Shown here piece after piece: positions 6,592 through 11,046 of a stretch of 11,046 nt of DNA. The stretch's first letter is position 1. Each line of letters begins with the position of its first letter. The DNA is from Acidobacteriota bacterium (GTDB lineage Bacteria > Acidobacteriota > Polarisedimenticolia > Gp22-AA2), in the NCBI GenBank assembly GCA_016202915.1, contig JACQNT010000177.1:1-11046 (forward strand). Direction: 5' to 3'. The notes below the pieces were generated by a model. The model made no database searches and was not told where the DNA came from. It saw only the letters and a list, made by a program, of their open reading frames with translations. The position numbers and the translations under genes are program-made.

Positions 6592-7500
6592 CTACTCCGA
6601 TGCGTACGCCGTGAGCGCCAGGCGGGCCGCCTCCCTGACGCGGGGATCGGCGGCGCCGGAGGCGACGCGGTTCAGCCGCTCGCGGGCGCCCGCGTCTTTC
6701 AGGAGGGCGAGCCCGCGGATGGCGTTGATCGCCTGGTCGCTCCGCTCTCCGCCGGGCGCTCCCCCGGCCTGGGGGGCCGCCTGATCGAGGAGATCGATCA
6801 GCACGGGGGCGGCCTCCTGACGCCCCAGGCGCGCCAGCGACAGGGCCGCGTTCCAGCGGACGTCCTCCTCCGGGTCCCGGAGCGCCCCCAGAAGCACCGC
6901 CACGGCATCGCGGTCCTCCAGGTGCCCTAGGGCGAAGGCCGCCACCTTGCGCACGGCCGGATCGGCGTCGGCCACCGCCGCCCGCAGCTCCCCGAGGGCC
7001 GATCGGTCGCCGAGGCTCAGCAGCCCCCAGGCGCAATACAGGCGGGTCTGGACATCGGCGTCCTTCATCCCTTCGCGCAGCGCCTCGGCCGCGCGGGCAT
7101 CCCGCGCACGACCCAGGGCCAGGGCCAGATAGCGTCGCAGCTTCAGGTCGCCGCTCCCGCCGGCCTCCCGGAAGGCCCGCGACAGGTCCGGGACGAGGCG
7201 CCCGGCCTCCTTGCCGTCGTCGGCCCGCAGGAGCAGCGACAGGTCGTACCCGGACTGCCAGCGCTTGAGGTCGCCGACCCAGTGCGCCAGGAACCCCTCG
7301 TAGCTTCGCAGCGACTCCAGCGTGGCGCCCGGATCCGGCCGGGCGCTGCGCGCCATCTGCAGGCCGAAGAAGACGGCCACGAGGACGATCACCAGCGCCA
7401 TCGGCACGATGAAGAACTGCAATACGACCCTAAGGTCGCTCTTCTCGTCCTCCTCCGGGGCCGCGCCGGGCTCCGTCCTCGGGACTGTGGATTCCGTCAC
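6592..7500 (-). CDS. Membrane-anchored HEAT/PBS-lyase-type repeat protein
   Basis: No specific function is recognised. The 302-aa product has an acidic, disordered N-terminus (1-23), one strong transmembrane segment (about 25-49, VVLQFFIVPMALVIVLVAVFFGLQM) and then an alpha-helical repeat domain. From about residue 118 there are five or six degenerate 30-residue HEAT-like units of the type ALALGRARDARAAEALREGMKD, AAFALGHLEDRDAVAVLLGALRDPEEDVRWNAALSLARLG and AINAIRGLALLKDAG. Such repeats usually form protein-binding solenoids. The start is GTG 7500, placed by an excellent GAGGAGGT 5 nt upstream; an in-frame ATG at 7551 would sit inside the preceding gene without a site. The stop of the zinc-ribbon gene is 10 nt upstream, so the three genes 8793-6592 read as one operon. 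With the segment oriented as a signal anchor the repeats could face either side of the membrane. Confidence 0.8.
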   Translation of the reverse strand: MTESTVPRTEPGAAPEEDEKSDLRVVLQFFIVPMALVIVLVAVFFGLQMARSARPDPGATLESLRSYEGFLAHWVGDLKRWQSGYDLSLLLRADDGKEAGRLVPDLSRAFREAGGSGDLKLRRYLALALGRARDARAAEALREGMKDADVQTRLYCAWGLLSLGDRSALGELRAAVADADPAVRKVAAFALGHLEDRDAVAVLLGALRDPEEDVRWNAALSLARLGRQEAAPVLIDLLDQAAPQAGGAPGGERSDQAINAIRGLALLKDAGARERLNRVASGAADPRVREAARLALTAYASE

Positions 7501-7504
7501 CGGG

Positions 7505-7513
7505 ACCTCCTCA
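7505..7513 (-). promoter_or_regulatory. Strong Shine-Dalgarno deciding the GTG start of the HEAT-repeat gene
   Basis: The - strand reads TGAGGAGGT from 7513 to 7505, then CCCG and GTG at 7500. The TGA of the upstream gene is part of this site, so termination of one gene occurs on the ribosome-binding site of the next. Confidence 0.75.
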
Positions 7514-7966
7514 GGCGGTCTTCGGTCGTCTGGCGATCGACTCGGCGACATGCAGGTCGTAGGCGGCGTGCGCGGGGCTCCTGACGAAGCCGCGGTGCTG
7601 GGCGCCGCAGCCGTAGCACACCGTCACGTCGCCCAGGACGTGGTAGAGCGCCAGGTCGATGAGCGTCGCCGCCAGCAGACTGAGTCCCCAGGTCGGAACG
7701 CTCAGAAGGGCCGCGACCGCGAACACGGCCAGGCCGATCTTCCTGTTGAAGTCCTTCTGCACGTAGAGCCGGTCCAGGCCGCAGAGAAGGCAGCCCTCCA
7801 CGCGCCGCGACTCGAGAACGGAGGGCACGAGGAGGAGCCGGTGTCCTCGCCCGCATCCCGGGCACGCGCTCTCCCCGCGCGGGGCATCGGCCGGAAGGTG
7901 GACCGCCCGGTCGCAGCCATCGCACACGAAGGCGACGGTCATGGGCCTCGTGAACCCCCGCCGCAT
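7511..7966 (-). CDS. Small two-TM protein with four CxxC pairs (zinc-ribbon-like), unknown function
   Basis: This 151-aa protein is not recognised as a named family. Four CxxC pairs are visible: C15/C18, C35/C38, C59/C62 and C117/C120. The first two pairs (CDGC, CPGC) look like one classical zinc ribbon. CLLC and CYGC flank two adjacent hydrophobic segments (about 77-90 and 93-110), so the last two pairs could form a second knuckle on the same membrane face. ATG 7966 overlaps the TGA of the upstream membrane-protein gene as TGATG, suggesting coupling. ATG 7942 (143 aa, GAGG 3 nt upstream) is a real alternative that still keeps all Cys pairs. It is the middle gene of a three-gene operon of unknown role. 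Metal binding is inferred from Cys spacing only. Confidence 0.72.
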   Translation of the reverse strand: MRRGFTRPMTVAFVCDGCDRAVHLPADAPRGESACPGCGRGHRLLLVPSVLESRRVEGCLLCGLDRLYVQKDFNRKIGLAVFAVAALLSVPTWGLSLLAATLIDLALYHVLGDVTVCYGCGAQHRGFVRSPAHAAYDLHVAESIARRPKTA

Positions 7967-8793
7967 CACATCGGCCCGGCCCCGGCCACGGCCAGGTAGC
8001 GGGCCAGGAACTCTCCGATCAGCACGAACAGCACCGCAATATAGAGGATGCCCGTCGCCGACTGCGTCGACCGGATGCGCGCCGTCTCGTGCACCATGTA
8101 GGCGAACACCGCGGGGCCGAGGATCCCGAAGAACACTCTCTGCCAGAAGAAGAACCCGCGATCGACGGCCAGCCCCCTCACGAACCCTCCCAGGCCCTGC
8201 GGAGATCCGGCCCCGAGTATCAGGACACCGGCGGCCAGAGTGGCCGCCCGCGCGCCGATCGCGCCGGCCAGCAGGCGGGAGAAGCGGACCAGGTGGCGGG
8301 CCGGCAGCCGCCACCGCACGAGGTACCAGTGGCCCATGATCATCGTGACGATCGCCAGCCCGAGGAGGGCGGCGGCCGCCAGAGCGCCCGCCCCGAAGAT
8401 CCAGCCCGGCTGCCCCGGCCGCGCCGTCACCCAGCCGTCGAGGGCCGTCGCCGCCACGGCCGCCGCCGCCGTCATGCCGAGGATCGCCCTGCCTTCGCGC
8501 CCGCCGGGCAGGTGGAGGGCCGCCAGGTACGAAATCACCAGAGCGATCGCCAGCGCCGTCGCGGCCCCTGCCCAGTCTCCGGCGCCCCATCCGGCCGGGC
8601 CCGGCCGCCCCTGCCCGGGCAGAGGCAGGCGACGCAGCGACGCCGCCAAGGCGAGGAGACCGAGCGCCAGGCCGCCGTTCACCACGAAGAACAGGCGTCT
8701 CAGGTCCCCGAACGGCGCGAGAAGCAGCGTCGCCAGGATGCCGGCCGCCGCGCTGGTGAACAGTCCCGTCGCGATGCTGGCCCCGGGCGACAC
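7966..8793 (-). CDS. Eight-TM integral membrane protein, unknown function
   Basis: No family is recognised with confidence. The 275-aa product has about eight hydrophobic segments (near 8-27, 34-53, 73-94, 102-118, 131-153, 172-193, 214-235 and 245-270) joined by short Arg-containing loops. Several His lie at or in helices: H94, H155 (in MIMGHWYLVRW) and H235 (in AYMVHETARIR). Conserved-looking blocks such as TQSATGILYIAVLFVLIGEF recall quinone-reactive membrane subunits, but this is an impression and not an assignment. GTG 8793 is chosen because GGAGGGG sits 5-7 nt upstream on the - strand and no in-frame ATG fits better. It is the first gene of the operon with the CxxC and HEAT-repeat proteins. 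The structured repeat lies just upstream and may contain or displace its promoter. Confidence 0.75.
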   Translation of the reverse strand: MSPGASIATGLFTSAAAGILATLLLAPFGDLRRLFFVVNGGLALGLLALAASLRRLPLPGQGRPGPAGWGAGDWAGAATALAIALVISYLAALHLPGGREGRAILGMTAAAAVAATALDGWVTARPGQPGWIFGAGALAAAALLGLAIVTMIMGHWYLVRWRLPARHLVRFSRLLAGAIGARAATLAAGVLILGAGSPQGLGGFVRGLAVDRGFFFWQRVFFGILGPAVFAYMVHETARIRSTQSATGILYIAVLFVLIGEFLARYLAVAGAGPM

Positions 8794-8849
8794 CCGTCCC
8801 CTCCGGTCCGGAAGGATAGCACAGCGGCGAGGAGGGCCCGGGGCTGAGA

Positions 8850-9082
8850 TATCCCCACTTTCTGGCGGCGGCCGTGCCCGAGTGGCTCAGGAAGGCACGG
8901 GTGCGGGGGGCAGCGCCTCCGGCTCGAGGGGCCCTCTCGCAGCGCGCCCGTGGCCGCGCGCTGTTCCGCGGCCGGGCGCGCGAGAGGGAGCGGCGACGCG
9001 GCCGTCGGCGGTCCGTGCCGATCCGGCCGCGACGACCGCGTGCCACGCGGGCCGGAGGCGCTGCCCCCAGAAACTGGGGATA
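8850..9082. repeat. Dispersed hairpin-rich repeat, copy B (apparently complete, MITE-like)
   Basis: This fills most of the 321-nt gap between the membrane protein and moaA; I see no coding region in it. Its ends are 16-bp inverted repeats, TATCCCCACTTTCTGG (8850-8865) and the complement of 9067-9082, matching at 15/16. A perfect 18-bp inverted pair lies inside (8906-8923 with 9051-9068). Local hairpins are 8872-8878/8894-8900, 8932-8950/8973-8988 (with an inner 8952-8958/8967-8973), 8997-9009/9017-9031, 9036-9041/9045-9050 and 9065-9070/9074-9079. CTGAG occurs on both sides (8844-8848 and 9084-9088), one nucleotide outside each inverted repeat, and could be a 5-bp target duplication. The right 86 bp recur at 1-86. 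It is probably a non-autonomous mobile or REP-like element; a structured RNA is the alternative. Confidence 0.75.
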
Positions 9083-9114
9083 CCTGAGCGCCCGGGAGGG
9101 CCGGGTAGGACGCC

Positions 9115-10140
9115 TCAGCCCCCGATCTGCCACATCTTGCGCGCCAGCCTGTCGCTGTAATACGGCTTCAGGTCGAGACAGCCGCCGGGACCCTTGGACG
9201 CTACGCCGGCCCCGACGGCGGCGGCGATCTCCGCGTCCGTCCCGCCGCCTCGCAGGATCGCCTTCAGGTCGGTCTCGACGCGGGCGAACAGGCAGTTGCG
9301 GAACATGCCGTCGGCCGTCAGGCGGACGCGGTCGCAATCGCCGCAGAAAGGCTCGGTCACCGGGTTGATGAAGCCGATGTCCCCGACGCCGTCCCGGAAG
9401 CGGAAGACGGTCGCGGGTGCCGATGGACGTTCCCTGCCGACCGGCTCGAGCGGATACGCCTCCTCGATGCGGCGGCGCACCTCGTGCCCCGGGACCAGCG
9501 CTTCGATCTCCATCGCCTCCCCTCCGCCCAGCGGCATCAGCTCGATGAAGCGCACCTGGTAGGGCCGACGGCGGGCCAGCTCGGCGAAGACGAGGATCTC
9601 GTGGTCGTTGACGCCCCGCATGAGGACGACGTTCACCTTGATCGGCACCGCCCCGAGCCTCTCGAGCTCCTCCAGGCCTTCGAGCACCAGGGCGTGATCC
9701 TCGCGGCGGCTCGCGACCTTGAAGGTCGACGGCTCGAGGGAGTCGAGGTGGACGTTGAAGCGCTTCACGCCGGCCTCCAGGAGCGGGCCGGCCAGGGGCC
9801 TCAGCAGCAGGCCGTTGGTGGTCACCGCCAGGTCTTCGATCCCCTCGATGTCCGCGATCATCCGGGCCAGCACCGGCAGGTCCCTCCGGAGCAGCGGCTC
9901 CCCGCCGGTCAGCCGGACCTCCCGCACCCCCAGCGAGGCCAGCACCGACACGATGCGCCGGATCTCCTCGTAGCTCAGGATGCGGCTCTTCTCGAACCAG
10001 CGGATCCCGTCCTCAGGCATGCAATAGAGGCAGCGGAGGTTGCAGCGATCCGTCACCGACACGCGCAGGCTGCGGGCCACGCGCCCGAACGAGTCCTCCA
10101 AAGCACCGGCCACCGGGGGCGTCCTGAAGGTCGTCGTCAT
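9115..10140 (-). CDS. moaA: GTP 3',8-cyclase (radical SAM, molybdenum cofactor biosynthesis)
   Basis: MoaA converts GTP to 3',8-cyclo-7,8-dihydro-GTP, the first step of molybdopterin synthesis; MoaC then makes cyclic pyranopterin monophosphate. The 341-aa protein shows the radical-SAM cluster CNLRCLYC (C33, C37, C40), the SAM-binding TGGEPLLR (78-85), the second, GTP-binding 4Fe-4S cluster site FCGDCDRVRLTADGMFRNCLF (C266, C269, C283) and the conserved C-terminal Gly-Gly (340-341). ATG 10140 is chosen because CAGGG lies 5-6 nt upstream and homology begins soon after; the open frame to 10248 would run through a hairpin and an AT-rich promoter-like stretch. Length fits the family (about 330-340 aa). 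No other mo- genes are nearby, so it looks separated from the rest of its pathway. Confidence 0.96.
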   Translation of the reverse strand: MTTTFRTPPVAGALEDSFGRVARSLRVSVTDRCNLRCLYCMPEDGIRWFEKSRILSYEEIRRIVSVLASLGVREVRLTGGEPLLRRDLPVLARMIADIEGIEDLAVTTNGLLLRPLAGPLLEAGVKRFNVHLDSLEPSTFKVASRREDHALVLEGLEELERLGAVPIKVNVVLMRGVNDHEILVFAELARRRPYQVRFIELMPLGGGEAMEIEALVPGHEVRRRIEEAYPLEPVGRERPSAPATVFRFRDGVGDIGFINPVTEPFCGDCDRVRLTADGMFRNCLFARVETDLKAILRGGGTDAEIAAAVGAGVASKGPGGCLDLKPYYSDRLARKMWQIGG

Positions 10141-10158
10141 CAATACCCTGCGCTCCCC

Positions 10159-10206
10159 GCCGGCATCAGCCGCGCGCGCTTCGCGTCGGCTGCATGCCGG
10201 CTTTTT
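10159..10206 (+). terminator. Strong hairpin with T-tract (terminator-like, + orientation) in the moaA leader
   Basis: GCCGGCATCAGCCG (10159-10172) pairs with 10187-10201 through a 14-bp stem with one bulged C (10193), and TTTTT follows at 10202-10206. In + orientation this is a textbook intrinsic terminator, but no + strand gene lies upstream to need it. In the - orientation the same hairpin falls in the predicted moaA 5' leader, without a T-tract. It might block antisense transcription or act as a leader structure. Confidence 0.5.
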
Positions 10207-10207
10207 A

Positions 10208-10213
10208 ATTATA
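10208..10213 (-). promoter_or_regulatory. Possible -10 element for moaA
   Basis: The - strand carries a perfect TATAAT here in a small AT-rich island (10202-10217) of an otherwise GC-rich region. It would start transcription near 10201 and give a leader of about 60 nt to the moaA ATG. No convincing -35 hexamer is seen 16-18 nt upstream, so this is a weaker call. Confidence 0.4.
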
Positions 10214-10303
10214 TGATGGCCGGCCCCGCGTCGTGGCGCGCTGCGCATCCGAGCGCGGCGCCGGCGCGGTCTGTCTGCGGTGAACGGAGGGCCCGCGCGG
10301 GGC

Positions 10304-10768
10304 CTATTCGACCTCGAGGATCGCCTGGAGCTGCAGGCAGGCGTTCAGCGGCAGCTCCGCCACGCCCATGACGAAACGCGTGTGCTTGCCGCGCTCCCCG
10401 TACGCCTTCAGGAACACTTCCGAGGCGCCCTCCATGATCTGGAAGGCGTCGTGGAACCCCGGGGCCGCCGCGACGTATCCGGTGAGCTGCACCACCCTGC
10501 GGACCCGGTCCAGGTCCTCCACGGCCTGCTTCGCGGTGGCCAGGACGCCCAGGGCCGCGAGCCGGGCGGCCTCGAGGCCCTGCTCCACCGTCACCTCGCG
10601 GCCCACCTTCCCGATGTGCTTGATCTTGCCGTTCTCCTTCGGAAGCTTCCCCGAGATGAACAGGAGATTGCCGGACCTCACGCTCTGGACGTAGGACCCG
10701 AGAGGCTTGCCCACCTCCGGGAGCGTGTAGCCCAGGACATTCAGGCCTTTCTCGACCTCACCCGCCAT
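10304..10768 (-). CDS. RidA/YjgF/UK114-family protein
   Basis: Rid-family trimers hydrolyse reactive enamine/imine intermediates released by PLP enzymes. This 154-aa member is of the longer type (YjgF-YER057c-UK114-like group 1) with family blocks SGNLLFISGKLPKENGKI (32-49), AARLAALGVLATAKQAVEDLDRVRRVVQLTGYV (68-99) and HTRFVMGVAELPLNA (129-143). The conserved substrate-carboxylate-binding Arg is present (R131, matching E. coli R105). The Glu that in E. coli RidA sits 15 residues later (E120) is Gln here (Q146), which could change or weaken deaminase activity. ATG 10768 is set by GGAGG 7 nt upstream; the frame opens further to 10810 without a site. It is transcribed away from kdsB. Confidence 0.9.
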   Translation of the reverse strand: MAGEVEKGLNVLGYTLPEVGKPLGSYVQSVRSGNLLFISGKLPKENGKIKHIGKVGREVTVEQGLEAARLAALGVLATAKQAVEDLDRVRRVVQLTGYVAAAPGFHDAFQIMEGASEVFLKAYGERGKHTRFVMGVAELPLNACLQLQAILEVE

Positions 10769-10844
10769 GGTCGTTCCTCCAGAACCGGCGGCGTTGCGCT
10801 TCCGGGTCACCCGCGTCGCCGCCTCGCGCGCGTGTGGCGTCGTA

Positions 10845-10872
10845 ATATTAGCACCCGCGCGCGCGCTGTCCA
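10845..10872 (-). promoter_or_regulatory. Predicted ridA promoter
   Basis: On the - strand TGGACA (10872-10867, 5/6 to TTGACA), a 16-nt spacer and TAATAT (10850-10845, 4/6 to TATAAT) lie upstream of the Rid gene, giving a start near 10838 and a leader of about 70 nt. It is back-to-back with the kdsB promoter. Confidence 0.5.
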
Positions 10873-10900
10873 GAGTTTTCCTCGGGCGCGCGGGTCCGTT

Positions 10901-10930
10901 TTGACTTGCCGGAGGCGGGTGCGCTAGTAT
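10901..10930 (+). promoter_or_regulatory. Predicted kdsB promoter
   Basis: TTGACT (10901-10906, 5/6), an 18-nt spacer and TAGTAT (10925-10930, 4/6) lie directly upstream of kdsB. The -10 ends only 5 nt before the first ATG (10936), so transcription should start at or within a few bases of that codon. Confidence 0.6.
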
Positions 10931-10935
10931 TCCCC

Positions 10936-11046
10936 ATGCGACAGCAGGCGATGCTCAACGCTGTCGGTGTGATTCCGGCCCGCTACCTCTCCACCAGTTT
11001 CCACGGCAAGCCCCTGGCCCTCATCGGCGGCAAGACTCTGGTGGAA
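10936..11046 (+). CDS. kdsB: 3-deoxy-manno-octulosonate cytidylyltransferase, 5' end (partial)
   Basis: KdsB activates KDO as CMP-KDO for the inner core of LPS. Only the first 37 codons are in the window. VIPARYLST (12-20) and HGKPLALIGGKTL (23-35) match the N-terminal nucleotide-binding motif of the family, usually IPARYxSTRxPGKPL followed by an I-x-GKP turn. At the usual R-x-P positions this protein has S, F and H, so one normally conserved Arg and a Pro differ. ATG 10936 would be used on a leaderless mRNA. ATG 10951 gives the N-terminal length usual for KdsB (about five residues before VIPAR) and would leave a ~14-nt leader with a weak CAGG. The family call is firm from the motif but rests on a short segment. 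Confidence 0.8.
   Translation, partial: MRQQAMLNAVGVIPARYLSTSFHGKPLALIGGKTLVE

Noticed and set aside
7967..9337. Long - strand open frame running from moaA through the repeat into the CxxC protein
   Set aside because: It crosses the noncoding repeat and reads the membrane-protein and moaA genes in the wrong frame; only its last part (7966-7511) shows real protein character.
10141..10210. Moco riboswitch upstream of moaA
   Set aside because: The predicted leader is only about 60 nt and holds one simple hairpin; the known Moco RNA is longer and multi-helical, and I see none of its architecture.

Overview
The window is about 11 kb of very GC-rich bacterial chromosome. Long spurious reading frames lie opposite almost every real gene. 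A KDO cytidylyltransferase start (LPS synthesis), a SurA-type periplasmic foldase and NADH dehydrogenase I subunits point to a diderm, respiring bacterium. The style resembles uncultured Acidobacteriota or former deltaproteobacterial lineages, but nothing here fixes the phylum.

Left part (1-1722): one end of a dispersed, hairpin-rich repeat, then an aspartase/fumarase-superfamily lyase on the + strand. The lyase runs tail-to-tail about 95 bp into the last gene of the next operon.

Central operon (6576 down to 1628, - strand): a well-formed sigma70-like promoter (TTGACA-17-TAGGAT) precedes six tightly packed, mostly overlapping genes. They encode an IscU/NifU-type Fe-S scaffold, NuoI, NuoB, a MidA/NDUFAF7-type methyltransferase, an Mrp/NUBPL(Ind1)-type P-loop Fe-S carrier and a SurA-like parvulin foldase. 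NuoB and NuoI carry Fe-S clusters N2, N6a and N6b. The neighbours are homologues of factors that build or mature complex I in mitochondria, so the set reads as a complex I 'Fe-S arm plus assembly crew' operon. The IscU-like protein has Ser where the first conserved cluster-ligand Cys should be.

Second - strand operon (8793 down to 6592): three uncharacterised genes, coupled by a 1-bp overlap and a 10-nt gap. They encode an eight-TM membrane protein, a two-TM protein with four CxxC pairs, and a membrane-anchored HEAT-repeat protein.

Noncoding 8794-9114: the second, apparently complete copy of the dispersed repeat (about 233 bp). It has near-perfect 16-bp terminal inverted repeats and several internal hairpins. 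Its right 86 bp match window positions 1-86 at 80/86 with no gaps.

Right part (9115-11046): moaA (molybdenum cofactor synthesis) and ridA (Rid-family deaminase) on the - strand. The 5' end of kdsB runs divergently on the + strand, with a promoter so close to its ATG that the transcript should be leaderless or nearly so.
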